DNA from: Amycolatopsis marina
GTDB lineage: Bacteria > Actinomycetota > Actinomycetes > Mycobacteriales > Pseudonocardiaceae
Reading direction: 5' to 3'
DNA: 64,000 bases
Assembly (NCBI RefSeq): GCF_900111885.1
Contig: NZ_FOKG01000014.1
Location: 1-64,000, forward strand
The notes beneath the pieces were generated by a model. That model saw only the letters and a list, made by a program, of their open reading frames with translations, was not told the origin of the DNA and ran no database searches. The position numbers and the translations under genes are program-made. Shown in pieces: positions 35,410 through 44,737 of the stretch; within the stretch, counting starts at the first letter, position 1, and each line of letters begins with the position of its first letter.

Positions 35410-36747
35410 CTACGCCCACACCTTCCACTCCTCGGTGAATGACTGCCACGGATGCCGTCCGGAATCGTTGCGGTCCATCAACTGCGCGGCGCCTTCAGCC
35501 CACATCGGAAGGTCTGCCATCTCGAGTAGTAGTCGCCGCTGCATCTCAGCCCAGCGCAGCTCGATCGTTCGAGTGCCGCGGTGGGCGCGGAGCACGACCT
35601 CGTCTGGCCGGACGGTTTCCTGATCGCGAGGGAGTACCCACTCCGCGGCGAGACCGACATCGTCCAGCGCGGCCAGCAGCGGTTCGCTGGACATCGTGAC
35701 GAAGTACATGGCGTAGTCGGTGATCAGCCGCGCGCACAACGCGGGCGACAGCGGATAGATCGACCATGGAGGCATCGTTGGCGAGCGCGCCACGAGGTCA
35801 TCGCTGCGCGCGTAGACCAGGTGCCCGACATCCAGGATGCGAGCCCGTTTGACGGTCTGAAGGTGTTCGACGGCCGTCCGGTCGATGAGTTCACGTTCCG
35901 ACCACAGTTCGTAGCCGCGCACGATGTCGGTCGCCACCAGTGCCCGGCCGCCGGGAACCTTCATCCCTTGGACACCACGGTCGTGGGCGAGGTCGAAGGC
36001 TGTACTCAGCAGGTCGAGGTGGGTCTTGTATGCGATGTCGAGCGGCACCAGTCGGCCGGGCAGATCACCGGGCAACGGTCCACCGGATCGGATCGCTTCC
36101 TCGGCCATCCGCTGGCGCCGTAGTTGCCGCGACACGGTGCGGTTGGGATCGGATTTGATCTCGTGCAGGTACGCCTCGTAGTCGTTGCCGATCTCCTTGA
36201 AGGAGGTGGCGTCGCCGATGGTCAGGCACGAGGTGAGGTCGTGAAGCAGGACGAACCGACGCTCGTCGTGCCACCAGTCAGTCACGAACTCGCGTTCGGC
36301 GGCCAAGCCCTTCTTGCCGACCATCGGGCCGGGATGTTGGTTCCGAGAGAGGGCGATGATGACTCGCCGGTCGTAGCTGAATACTCGCCAGGCCAGACCA
36401 TCAGCGACCGACCGCAGTTGACGGTCGACCCGCTCACAAACATCCGCCTCCAGATCCCAGGTCTCGGGGCTGGTCGCCGAGTCGGTAGACCTCAACTCGG
36501 GGGCGTCGGCCGGCACAGCCTTGCCCTGCCGGAGCAGCTTCGCGACGCGCCGACACCCTGCCCGATGTTCCTGGACCTCAAGCACTCGCGCGAGCAGGTC
36601 CTGCTGGAAGTCGTAGAAGTCCTCGGCACTCCGACATTGCCGCAACGCGGTGATCAGCCGCACGAGGGCGCCGACCCCGTCCTGGTGAATCGGGTGGCGG
36701 AAGATCTGGTTCGTTCGCTCGAGCGGCATGTCGTTTAGCAGCGGCAT
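35410..36747 (-). CDS. Unknown protein with a possible PD-(D/E)XK nuclease motif
   Basis: 445 aa from the ATG at 36747, which has GGGAGG eight bases upstream; an in-frame ATG at 36768 lacks such a site. In the middle (about residues 175-205) it reads LTIGDATSF ... LHEIKSDPNR. An Asp followed after 17 residues by E-x-K is the signature spacing of PD-(D/E)XK nucleases. The following helix is basic (QLRRQR). The rest is unassigned. If it is a nuclease, pairing with the Cys-rich gene downstream would fit an anti-phage or anti-plasmid module. Homology evidence is lacking. Confidence 0.6.
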   Translation of the reverse strand: MPLLNDMPLERTNQIFRHPIHQDGVGALVRLITALRQCRSAEDFYDFQQDLLARVLEVQEHRAGCRRVAKLLRQGKAVPADAPELRSTDSATSPETWDLEADVCERVDRQLRSVADGLAWRVFSYDRRVIIALSRNQHPGPMVGKKGLAAEREFVTDWWHDERRFVLLHDLTSCLTIGDATSFKEIGNDYEAYLHEIKSDPNRTVSRQLRRQRMAEEAIRSGGPLPGDLPGRLVPLDIAYKTHLDLLSTAFDLAHDRGVQGMKVPGGRALVATDIVRGYELWSERELIDRTAVEHLQTVKRARILDVGHLVYARSDDLVARSPTMPPWSIYPLSPALCARLITDYAMYFVTMSSEPLLAALDDVGLAAEWVLPRDQETVRPDEVVLRAHRGTRTIELRWAEMQRRLLLEMADLPMWAEGAAQLMDRNDSGRHPWQSFTEEWKVWA

Positions 36748-37455
36748 CAACGGAGCCTCCCACGACATCGCCGGGCGCCAGGCCGATCAGCCGGGCCAAC
36801 CGCTCACCAGATCGAACGAGACGTCTCTGAACAGGGAGAATGGCTGCGCCACACGCTGTCATCCCGGTCGGCGATCCAGCGGCTCGGTAATGCCGCACCG
36901 GTCGGCAGCGATGGAGTTGACGGGTGGGCCAGCCTTTCCCCCTCGATGCTGGCCCACCCATGGTCTGGCTCGTCTGCCTACCCTGACCAGCGGGTTCGAC
37001 GCGATAAGTCGATCTTCGTCAGGGGGCGAGGTGAACGGGACCTCGTCGAGTTCCGCCACGGAGCAACAACTAAGGCGAGCAAGGCGTAGCGCCGCTGGAG
37101 GAAGCGCGACGCTCCCGCGACGAGTGGATGACCACACCGCTGGCGTGAGCTGCGCATAGTGAGGGCCGAGGCTCTCCGGACAGTCGAGCTACGCCGAACA
37201 GGCGCTTGGTCAGGAGCAGCAGGGTCAATCCGCCCCTTCGAGGCGCTCAGCGCCCGAGATCGCCAACAAGCTCGCGGGACAGGCCGGGGTTGTGGCGACC
37301 GAAACCGCCCGATTCATCCGCCCGGCCGCCCCTTGGGGAGGTGTCCCATGGATGTCCCATTTGGCGTCGAATTCCATCACGGAAAACGGAAAACGTCAGG
37401 CGGCAAGGCTGCGCAGTGACGTAAGTATGTCGGAGGGCGCCTCTACCATGGACAT
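36748..37455. other. Gene-free stretch before the TIR gene
   Basis: About 700 bp between divergent genes. Frames here are short and lack coding bias or recognisable motifs. It should contain the promoters of the unknown minus-strand pair and of the TIR gene. Confidence 0.5.
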
Positions 37456-38160
37456 ATGGCGCAATGCACAGCACCGTCCCGAGGCCACCGCACCGCGAGC
37501 GGGGCTGCGAACTGCCCAGCGTGCAGCAGCCGGGGAAGGTCGTCCTACCGCTCGGCCTACTCCTACACGTCGCCCCGGCCGTCCTACGGCGGTGGCGGCG
37601 GGTCGAGCTACGGCAGCTCGTCGGGCGGTAGCGCAGGCTCCCGTCGGACCAGGACCGGCAGGTCGGTGTCGTACACGCCGACGGAGTGGCGCACCGTCGA
37701 GCCTTTCACCGAGAAGGCCAGTGAGCAGGCTCAGGCGCACCCGGAACGCCGCGACCTCTTCTTGTGCCACGCTTGGCCTGACCGAGAAGGCAGCGCGAAG
37801 GAGCTGCACGCCCACCTGAAGTCGAACGGTGCGTCGGTGTGGTTCAGCGAGGAAGACCTGCCCCTCGGCTCGCTCATGATCCGCGAGATCGACAAGGGAC
37901 TACGGAACTCCCGCGTTGGCATCGTGCTGGTCACGCCTGCGCTGCTCAAGAGCATCAACGACGAGGGCGTAGCGGAGAAGGAACTCGCCGTGTTGCTCTC
38001 CACCCGGCGCGTCATTCCCGTCTTACACGGGGTGGGCTTCAACGACCTCAACGACGTCAGCCCGATGTTGGCCTCGCACGCTGGGCTGAGCACCACGGAG
38101 TCGTCGCTCGACGTTGTCGCAGCCAAAGTCGCTGCCGCTGCCGCTGCGCTCGCGGACTGA
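37456..38160 (+). CDS. TIR-domain protein with an N-terminal Cys/His motif
   Basis: 234 aa. The N-terminus (AQCTAPSRGHRTASGAANCPAC) looks like a small zinc knuckle. A low-complexity Ser/Gly/Tyr linker (about residues 25-75) follows. The TIR domain (about 95-225) shows DLFLCHAWPDRE, VWFSEEDLPLGSLM and GIVLVTPALL; the Glu in the SEED region could serve as NADase catalytic residue. Bacterial TIR proteins act as NAD-degrading or signal-producing effectors in immunity. No separate sensor gene is obvious, though a further ORF follows in the same frame after the stop. Confidence 0.85.
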   Translation: MAQCTAPSRGHRTASGAANCPACSSRGRSSYRSAYSYTSPRPSYGGGGGSSYGSSSGGSAGSRRTRTGRSVSYTPTEWRTVEPFTEKASEQAQAHPERRDLFLCHAWPDREGSAKELHAHLKSNGASVWFSEEDLPLGSLMIREIDKGLRNSRVGIVLVTPALLKSINDEGVAEKELAVLLSTRRVIPVLHGVGFNDLNDVSPMLASHAGLSTTESSLDVVAAKVAAAAAALAD

Positions 38161-38193
38161 GGTCAGCCGAGCCTGCACGAGCAGGCGAGCCCG

Positions 38194-38610
38194 TTGCCGC
38201 GAGAAGCGCTGACCCTCGCCGACCTGCAGACGGTGGATAGGGCGGTGCTGCGGTTGGAGAAGGAGGCGCGGGTCCGCAAGAAGGCGCGTGCGGTGCTGAA
38301 CACCGCGCTGCGGGCGCGGGCGATCCCTGGACGGTGGGCAGACGCTGTTCAGTGTCCATCGGACAATCACTCGCGGGTGTGGTCCGAGGTCGGGTCGTTC
38401 GACGACCTGGTGCAACTCGGCCGGCAAGCCGACGGCGACGTCGTCCGTTCGCAAACCGCGTGCTCCGGGATCCTCCGCAGCGACGCGCCGCTGGCTGGGC
38501 AGCTCCAGTCGACGCCCGCCATGGCCGCGAAGCTGCTCGTCGTTCTCACCGACGACCGCGTAACCCTTCTGACCAGGACGTTTCACACTCCGGCCTCGAG
38601 AACGGTTTGA
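38194..38610 (+). CDS. Hypothetical protein following the TIR gene in the same frame
   Basis: About 138 aa from a TTG at 38194. The frame is the same as that of the TIR gene and is already open directly after its TGA stop. It is helical and Arg/Leu-rich, with phrases such as TVDRAVLRLEKEARVRKKARAVLNTALRAR. No family is recognised. It may be a partner protein, a stop-codon-separated C-terminal domain of the TIR protein, or noise. The weak start codon lowers confidence. Confidence 0.4.
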   Translation: MPREALTLADLQTVDRAVLRLEKEARVRKKARAVLNTALRARAIPGRWADAVQCPSDNHSRVWSEVGSFDDLVQLGRQADGDVVRSQTACSGILRSDAPLAGQLQSTPAMAAKLLVVLTDDRVTLLTRTFHTPASRTV

Positions 38611-39458
38611 GACAGAAGTGCCGCTCGGCAAGCTCGCGCCCCGGTGCTGCGAGAAGACGCGCCATCGAAGTGGCGACCTCGTCCACGGCGGCTGGCGAAG
38701 GCAACCTGTACCTCGCTGAACAGGGCTTTCATGTCAGGAAGTCGCGCTCTGCCGAGCCGCGGGAGACGGTAAGGCGATGTCGGCGGCACAGCAAGGCGAC
38801 TACCAGGTCATTCACAGAGCTCCGGTGTACGCACAGTGGCGTGAGCTGGCACAACAGCGACCATGGTCCTCCTTTGTGGACGTACGGGACACGGCGAGCA
38901 GGGACTATGGATTGCGGACGTCCCGTGCGGATGGCCTCTGATCAGCAGTTCCGGACAGTTTTGACCTCCGAGAAAGGGGCTGCACTTCATCTCGCGGCTG
39001 CTCCGGCACCGCGAAGGGCCGATGGTGTCCGGTTTATCCGGAATTCTTCGTCAAACCTGTTTGTGCTGGTCAGAGGCTACTGTCGGCGCGGCCGATGCCG
39101 ACGGCACGGCCTCTGACCTGGAATGACGCGTTCCGGCGATGCGTGCCCGAGGCGTCGCGACGGAGACGTCCCTGATCAGCGGAAACGGCCGCGACCGGTG
39201 CCGGAACGAGTGTTTCCGCAGGTAAGGAGGGGTTTGAGCAATCCCGGCCCCGATGGGCGAGATCCACTCAAAATCGGTGGCGCAACTCACATCCGAGAGG
39301 GGTCCTGCCCGGACAGCGCGCGTTGCCCATCTCCCGCCACGGTCCTCCATGATGGAAAAGCCCCGGCGAGAGCGGTGGCAGGCCACCACCAGCGTTGCTC
39401 TCGCACCCGGCACGTCGACAGCCCTCAACCGCTGACACCCAACTGGAGTGACCACCTG
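38611..39458. other. Gene-free stretch
   Basis: Roughly 850 bp with no reading frame I can support on either strand. GC skew and codon periodicity look weak. It may contain decayed genes. Confidence 0.45.
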
Positions 39459-39680
39459 ATGTCCGCATTCTCGCTTTCGGTGCCGATGCCGCCTCGCACC
39501 ACGTGTGGTGCCGCACCCCGCGCTCAGATCATCACCCTCGGCGTCCTGGCCGTCTTCGTCGTCGTGATGGTGGTGCTGGGCCAACCGCTCACCGTCGCTG
39601 CCGGTGTCGCGGGATGGCTGGTCACGGTGACGGCCCCGGCCCCGGCCACGAGGCGGAACAAGCGACGGAACGAGATCTGA
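39459..39680 (+). CDS. Small membrane protein
   Basis: 73 aa, ATG at 39459. One or two hydrophobic helices (IITLGVLAVFVVVMVVLG and TVAAGVAGWLVTVTA) are followed by a basic tail. It ends 1 bp before the next gene, so the two are cotranscribed. No family is recognised. Confidence 0.5.
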   Translation: MSAFSLSVPMPPRTTCGAAPRAQIITLGVLAVFVVVMVVLGQPLTVAAGVAGWLVTVTAPAPATRRNKRRNEI

Positions 39681-39681
39681 T

Positions 39682-40518
39682 GTGACGACGATGAGCATCC
39701 CTCCCACACAGGGCAAGTCGGCCAACGGAAGCAGCGCGGAGTGGCGCCTCGACGCGGAGCTGCTGCGATCGACCTTGGCGCGGCTACGCGAGCGGCCCGT
39801 CTCCGGTGCGATCTGGCCGCCGACGCTCCTGGCCTTTGAAACGGGCCTGCCGATCACCGAGGTGGAACTCGCCCTCGATCCTGGCCGCCAACGCGACCGT
39901 GCCGCGAAGCCGGAACTCGCTGCCTGGTCGGTCTACGAGCAACTTCTGTACCTGTTGCAGCCTGGTGATCACGACCGCGAGGTCTGCCAGGCAGCACATG
40001 AACGGCTCGCTCAGCATTTGTGGCAGCGCGTCTCTCCGCCGCGCGACATCGCCGCCATCGTCAGCGAGGCGGACTTCATGGCCGCCATGGCGGCGCTGAC
40101 CGCGAAGGCAGATATGAGCCTGCGGGCGATCGCGGCGGCGATGTGGGACCTTGACCGCAAGCACACTTGGAGCAAATCCGGGCTCGAGCCGTACGTCGCG
40201 GGGAAGAAGCTGCCGCCGCTGGACAAGAAGGAGCACCTGCGCACCTTGCTGTTGGTGTTGTGTGATCGGGCTGGGCGGCCCGTCGAAGATGTCGAGCACT
40301 ACCTCTGGGCGTGGGACTCGTTCCGACCTCGTCCTCGGTTCGGCCGCCCGCAGCTCGTGACCCTGCCGGCTGCTTCGCGGGACCAGGAGCAGAACCCGCT
40401 TCGCATTTCGGCTCGACGAGTACCCCGCACGATCCAGCTGACCATGTCCGCCGCGACGATCGGAGTCATTGCTCTGATCGTGCTCGTCGTCATCGTCGGG
40501 GTGGCGCTCTTGATCTAA
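39682..40518 (+). CDS. HTH-like protein with a C-terminal membrane anchor
   Basis: 278 aa from a GTG at 39682; ATG at 39691 is an alternative. The centre (about residues 145-205) has an XRE-like pattern: DMSLRAIAAAMWDLDRKHTWSKSGLEPYVAGKKLPP. The C-terminus is a single strong helix (IGVIALIVLVVIVGVALLI) that would tail-anchor the protein. Membrane-tethered HTH proteins of this type recur next to conflict-system effectors in actinomycetes. It lies between the TIR and Wadjet loci. Confidence 0.6.
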   Translation: MTTMSIPPTQGKSANGSSAEWRLDAELLRSTLARLRERPVSGAIWPPTLLAFETGLPITEVELALDPGRQRDRAAKPELAAWSVYEQLLYLLQPGDHDREVCQAAHERLAQHLWQRVSPPRDIAAIVSEADFMAAMAALTAKADMSLRAIAAAMWDLDRKHTWSKSGLEPYVAGKKLPPLDKKEHLRTLLLVLCDRAGRPVEDVEHYLWAWDSFRPRPRFGRPQLVTLPAASRDQEQNPLRISARRVPRTIQLTMSAATIGVIALIVLVVIVGVALLI

Positions 40519-40701
40519 GATCGGGCCGGTGACCAGGCACAACAGAGTACGGAGGCAGAGGGTGCGGTCCCTGCCCAGCACCGATGACGGCACACCCGGT
40601 CACCGCAGTCGGTGAACCTCCTGCCGACGATCCGGAGGCGGGGACGGTTTCGATGAACCGCCTGGTCTTGATCTTGAGGCCACAGCTCCAGGAAGGCGAA
40701 A

Positions 40702-40962
40702 ATGCCCAGCCGCGGACCATTGGATGCCGACACGCTGCTCAGCGGCGACGAGACCGAAGCGCTCCTCGCCCTTCTTTCCGACATCTCACAGGGCCACGGT
40801 GGCGACCCCGGTGTTCGCGACGCGGCGAGCGCAGCGTGGTCGCTTCTGGGCAACCGCTCGGCAGCCCAAGGCGGATACGCACAAGCTCGTGACGACAGCT
40901 ACTACGCCCAACTTCTGGGGAGAATGCAAAACCGGGACCGGCCCTGGCGTTCCACGCGGTAA
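40702..40962 (+). CDS. Small hypothetical protein
   Basis: 86 aa, ATG at 40702 with GGAAGG upstream. It is acidic at the N-terminus (LLSGDETEALLALLSDIS), then polar. It may be a small antitoxin-like or unknown protein. No family is recognised. Confidence 0.4.
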   Translation: MPSRGPLDADTLLSGDETEALLALLSDISQGHGGDPGVRDAASAAWSLLGNRSAAQGGYAQARDDSYYAQLLGRMQNRDRPWRSTR

Positions 40963-41176
40963 CCACCGCAGCCGGATCCGGCTTCTGAGCGGGGTCCGGC
41001 CCGTTCGCCCATCGTTGCGGGCGGCCGTGCTGGCGGTCAGTTGCCACGTGGCACCCGCCGCGCGCCGGTCGGGTTGTCCACGTTCGGGTACACCCGTCCG
41101 ACGCGGCTGCCGCCGACCGGAAGAACGGCTACGGCCGGGCCGCGACGCCGAGGGAGGCGACGGCGCGGCAACTGAC

Positions 41177-41626
41177 TCACCCACTCAAAGATCGGGGCCG
41201 CCCGTGGGAGTCGCGGGTCGGGACACCGCGCTCCCGCAGCTTGGTCAAGACAGTGGTGTGGTCGACGTTCAGGTGTTCGCCGACCCGTGCCAGAGACCAG
41301 CCAAGCTTGTAAAGGTGGATGGCGTCATCGACTTCGTCAGGGGACAGTCCCCGTCGGCGCATCTGCACACCGTTCCGGTGGAGTATGTTGCTGACCGTTC
41401 GCCGATCAATGCCGAACAGGGCACCTAGCTCGTAGGTCGTGGCACCGTCCAGATAGCCCTGGATCAGCGCTTGGGTCTGGACAGTATCGAGTTGCCGTGC
41501 CCGACCTGGCTTAGGCCGGTCGACGGGCTGCGGAGCGGGCGCGGACGGGTCGGGGAGCTTCTGGAGCAGGTTCTCCAGGGCTTCTACCTGGGGTTTTGTG
41601 TTGTAGTAAGTTCCCCCAAGGTCCAC
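41177..41626 (-). CDS. Integrative-element HTH protein (copy 1)
   Basis: 149 aa with two helix-turn-helix units: [30 protein letters not shown] and [31 protein letters not shown]. The linker [16 protein letters not shown] is conserved with the paralogue at 50895-51353. This family accompanies recombinases of actinobacterial integrative elements and may act as excision or transposition regulator. GTG start at 41626. TAGAAC occurs 6-7 bp upstream and no ribosome site is visible, which suggests a leaderless transcript. It lies left of Wadjet in direct orientation with copy 2. Confidence 0.8.
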   Translation of the reverse strand: MDLGGTYYNTKPQVEALENLLQKLPDPSAPAPQPVDRPKPGRARQLDTVQTQALIQGYLDGATTYELGALFGIDRRTVSNILHRNGVQMRRRGLSPDEVDDAIHLYKLGWSLARVGEHLNVDHTTVLTKLRERGVPTRDSHGRPRSLSG

Positions 41627-41730
41627 CTAAAGGGTTCTAGTCGCTCCGGCCTGCGGTTTTAACGGTCAGTATTGTTGATCTTAATGCGAGCTTCGGTAAG
41701 TCTGCAGGTCAGAAACGGTTTCGATGGGTT

Positions 41731-42003
41731 CTAGTCACGCTTAGGTGTCCGGGTTTCGTGACTGTGAGCTACCGGCGTGCTCAGGGTTTGCTCAGGCGGT
41801 CTGGCGGCCTGGAAGCGTCCCTCTGCTGATTCCGTCTGGTCGATCTCAGTTTCGTTGGTGCGGATGTCGGGGTTCCGGGCGATGTCGATGAGGACTTTGG
41901 CGATCTTGGTGGCGTTTGGTGAGTTGCGTCGTTCGTCGCGCACGGTCAAGGAGAATGAGTCGGATCGGCATACCCGGCGTTTTTGCTGTTTCTTTGCACC
42001 CAT
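41731..42003 (-). CDS. Small basic hypothetical protein
   Basis: 90 aa, ATG at 42003. It reads KKQQKRRVCRSDSFSLTVRDERRNSPNATKIAKVLIDIA in two stretches, with conserved-looking basic N-terminus and a helix. Small proteins with an RRxxPxxxKxAxVLI pattern are common beside integrative-element HTH genes, which fits its position 104 bp upstream of the HTH gene on the same strand. Function unknown. Confidence 0.45.
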   Translation of the reverse strand: MGAKKQQKRRVCRSDSFSLTVRDERRNSPNATKIAKVLIDIARNPDIRTNETEIDQTESAEGRFQAARPPEQTLSTPVAHSHETRTPKRD

Positions 42004-42416
42004 GATCCATCTTGGACCGCTGAAGGCACGTCGCTGCGGTCGTGATTCCCTTCGTTGTCCTGAAGCGGGTTCGGACGCGTCCCTGGCTCGTCGAGGCCTT
42101 CCGGACGACGCGTGTAGGAACCCTCATCCTCGGGAGACCTCGACCCCTATCTGGTCACCGACGCGCCGGGCACTGCCGACGGCGACGTCACACCGACTTC
42201 ACCGGGATGAGCAGGTGCCGCGATCGCCGGAGTCTTCACCATCACTCCAGGACTCGCACAAGCTCCTCTTGCGGGCAGAAGGGCGCACCGGGTCGGCCGT
42301 AACACGAGGGACCCGCTACTCGACGGATCCGACGTGCGAATGCCGGAGCCAGTGATCGGGGAGCGGCACTCGCTTGGTCGGTCGAAACTGTCGTACCTCG
42401 TGGTTATGGTCTGAGA
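42004..42416. other. Promoter region of the Wadjet operon
   Basis: No gene supported in 413 bp. Just before jetA, TATGGT ends 7 bp upstream of the ATG at 42417, with no clear ribosome-binding site. A leaderless start is possible. Confidence 0.4.
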
Positions 42417-43934
42417 ATGGTGGAGGAGACAGAGCTCGCCGATCCGGACGGGCCGGTGGTGGACGCGGCCTTGGCGCGGCGGTTGAAGGCGCTGGCCTGC
42501 ACCGCCCCGGTGCACGACTTGGATGCGCGGAAAGGGCGGCTCGACTGGGCCGAAGCCGATGTCTACCAGATGTCGGAAATCGCCCTGACGATCATCGACC
42601 AGGTCACCATCCGGATGGACTTCGACCGCGGGGCCGATCACGAAGAGGTCCTGCGCCGGACGTTGCCCTTCGTGGCTGCCCAGGCGCCGGACCGGCCCCG
42701 GGACGAGCACCGGAAAATCGCCCGATGGGTCCTGGACAATCTGATCAACGTCGGCACCCAGGACCGCGGTTTCTCCGCCACTTATGGCACCTTCGATGCG
42801 GAGGGGCGATACGAGCGGCGTACCTGGCCTTTCAAGCTGCTGGTCGAGTCGTTCTCAGCGGACGGTGAGGTCTACCTCCGTTCGACTGACGAAGCGATCA
42901 ACGTCCTGGTCGGCGCGCTTGACACCGATGTCGAGTCCGCCCAGGAGGCGGCGGAGACGAAACTGGCCAACCTGGTCCGGCGCGGCCGGCTCTCCGACGC
43001 GCAACTGGCGGCCGAAGCCGCACGTTGGCGCACGGTCCAGTACGCCGACCAGCTCCGCCGGCTGCTCGATGCGACCCGCCGCGACGTCCGCGCAGTCGAC
43101 TGGCTGGACGAGGTGCCGAGCCTGATCAAGGAGGCGCTGGACCACATCGCGGCCCGGCACCGCGCCGAAACCGCGATCCTCACGAACATCACGCAGGCCC
43201 GGGACGAATCGGAGTCTCCAGCCCGCAAGCGGCAGGCAGCGACCCTGATCACGATCGTCCGTGACTGCATGCAGCGGCACGGGCAACTCCAGGCCAGGCT
43301 GATTCTTGCCGGAAAGACGTTCCGTTCCGAGCAGGATCGGCAGGAGTTTTCGGAACCCGCAAGGCGGGCCAGCATCGATTTGTTCGGCCAGTTGTTGACG
43401 CCGACGCTCGGCCTGAGCATTGCCGAAGCGACCGGGGTGACAACGGCGTTCTTCGCCAAGAGCACGGGCCTGTCGGTGAAGGGCGTCCCGAGGCTGGTCG
43501 ACGTCGTGTACAAGCTGCTCGCGCCTCCTGCGGACCGGGTCGATCTCGGCGATCCGGTTCCGGAACCCGATCTGGTGCCCGCCGCCGATCCGGCGGTGTT
43601 CGACGACGAGCAGTGGACGGCGGCCGATCGGCTGCTCGCGCTCGGATCCGTCCCGCGCCGGCTGTCGGGGCTGCTGGCCGAGGCGCGCGCCCTCGACCCC
43701 GACCTACCGCACCTGATCGGGCTCCGGGTCCTTCACCTGCTCGATCCGGGAGTGACCACGGCATTGCGCCAAGGCGACGAATCCATTCTGCTGGCGACCG
43801 ACGACGGAACAGAGCTGGCCGACGACGAGTTCGGAGGCGCCGACCTCCTGGTCGGCCTGGTATCGCTGGAAATCGGGCGTCATTCCGCTGATCGGGTCGC
43901 GTCCGGCGAGAACCGGGGAGAGGTGGTCGCATGA
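42417..43934 (+). CDS. jetA: Wadjet subunit JetA (MukF-like kleisin)
   Basis: 505 aa. Overall helical, with winged-helix-like N-terminal portion and a long central region, as expected of the kleisin that bridges the two SMC heads. The assignment relies mainly on position: it is the first gene of a four-gene operon jetA-jetB-jetC-jetD whose third and fourth members are distinctive. Its stop overlaps jetB as ATGA. In Wadjet, JetABC loops DNA like a condensin and JetD cleaves plasmid-sized circles. The C-terminal third holds a conserved LLGLLAEARALDPDLPH-type segment before a short acidic tail. Confidence 0.85.
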   Translation: MVEETELADPDGPVVDAALARRLKALACTAPVHDLDARKGRLDWAEADVYQMSEIALTIIDQVTIRMDFDRGADHEEVLRRTLPFVAAQAPDRPRDEHRKIARWVLDNLINVGTQDRGFSATYGTFDAEGRYERRTWPFKLLVESFSADGEVYLRSTDEAINVLVGALDTDVESAQEAAETKLANLVRRGRLSDAQLAAEAARWRTVQYADQLRRLLDATRRDVRAVDWLDEVPSLIKEALDHIAARHRAETAILTNITQARDESESPARKRQAATLITIVRDCMQRHGQLQARLILAGKTFRSEQDRQEFSEPARRASIDLFGQLLTPTLGLSIAEATGVTTAFFAKSTGLSVKGVPRLVDVVYKLLAPPADRVDLGDPVPEPDLVPAADPAVFDDEQWTAADRLLALGSVPRRLSGLLAEARALDPDLPHLIGLRVLHLLDPGVTTALRQGDESILLATDDGTELADDEFGGADLLVGLVSLEIGRHSADRVASGENRGEVVA

Positions 43935-44737
43935 GCTCGCCGACCGAGGATGCCACCGACGCTGGCCGGCTGCTCGCGCTCGGAATGCGGCCCAAGCATC
44001 TTCCCGCGCGGGACGCCGTGTACGCGGACCTGGTGCGGCGTTACCACGAGGACGATGAGTTCGCCGAGCTCGTCAAGGCGTTCGCCGAAGGCCTCGGGAT
44101 GACCGTGCTGGCGGTGACCCAGCAATCCGGCGCAGTCCCGGTCCCCCGGGAAGAATCACCCTTCGAGCTGAAAATCGACGAATACGCCAAGCGCACCGCG
44201 CTGGGCAACCGCGGAGTCGACAAGATGCTGCACGGTCTGGCGCACCTCGCGGTCGCCGCGCTCGCCTTCCCGCGTCCAGACGATCTCGCCAACCCGGCCT
44301 ATGTGGGATACGTCGCTGTGGCCGAGGTCGATGCGGTGGTGCGCGAGGCCTGCCGGGTGCTGGAACAGCGCGCCGTCGAAGCGGAAGAGAACGAGGATCC
44401 GCTCGACACGACCCCCGACCTGGAGCGGGCTTGGCGTGCGTACACGCGCCGCCCGGCCGCGGCGTCGACCAAGGACGGCCGGCTGGCCCCGGACACCACC
44501 CGCGCGATCATCGCCAAGGCCGTCCGGTTTCTGGCCGACCAGGGCTTCCTGGTCTTCCGCAATACCGACGACGGCGGCTCCTATCGCACGACTCCGCGTT
44601 ACCAGGAACAGGTTCGCGAAGTAGCCGCGAGCGCGGCGTTCCGGGAACTGCTGGATCTCGGCGTCATTTCCATCACGGGCCCGTCCGGCAGTCTCACCGT
44701 GACGAGCGAACCCGGGTCAGGCGGCGCCGATGTATGA
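43931..44737 (+). CDS. jetB: Wadjet subunit JetB (MukE-like)
   Basis: 268 aa. The N-terminus has GRLLALGMRPKHLPARDAVYADLVRRY and winged-helix elements (AVRFLADQGFLVFRNTDDGGSYRTTPRYQ) typical of KITE proteins that bind the kleisin. It overlaps jetA by 4 bp and jetC by 8 bp, so subunits are made in coupled amounts. Assigned by its size, winged-helix pattern and place between JetA and the SMC protein. Confidence 0.85.
   Translation: MSSPTEDATDAGRLLALGMRPKHLPARDAVYADLVRRYHEDDEFAELVKAFAEGLGMTVLAVTQQSGAVPVPREESPFELKIDEYAKRTALGNRGVDKMLHGLAHLAVAALAFPRPDDLANPAYVGYVAVAEVDAVVREACRVLEQRAVEAEENEDPLDTTPDLERAWRAYTRRPAAASTKDGRLAPDTTRAIIAKAVRFLADQGFLVFRNTDDGGSYRTTPRYQEQVREVAASAAFRELLDLGVISITGPSGSLTVTSEPGSGGADV

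Noticed and set aside
41037-41180. 47-codon GTG frame coupled to the stop of HTH copy 1
   Set aside because: The GTGA overlap is tempting, but the sequence is short, Arg-rich and not matched by the region downstream of HTH copy 2.
42373-42417. Definite leaderless promoter for jetA
   Set aside because: TATGGT is well placed but no convincing -35 box at the right spacing was found, so it is only mentioned as possible.
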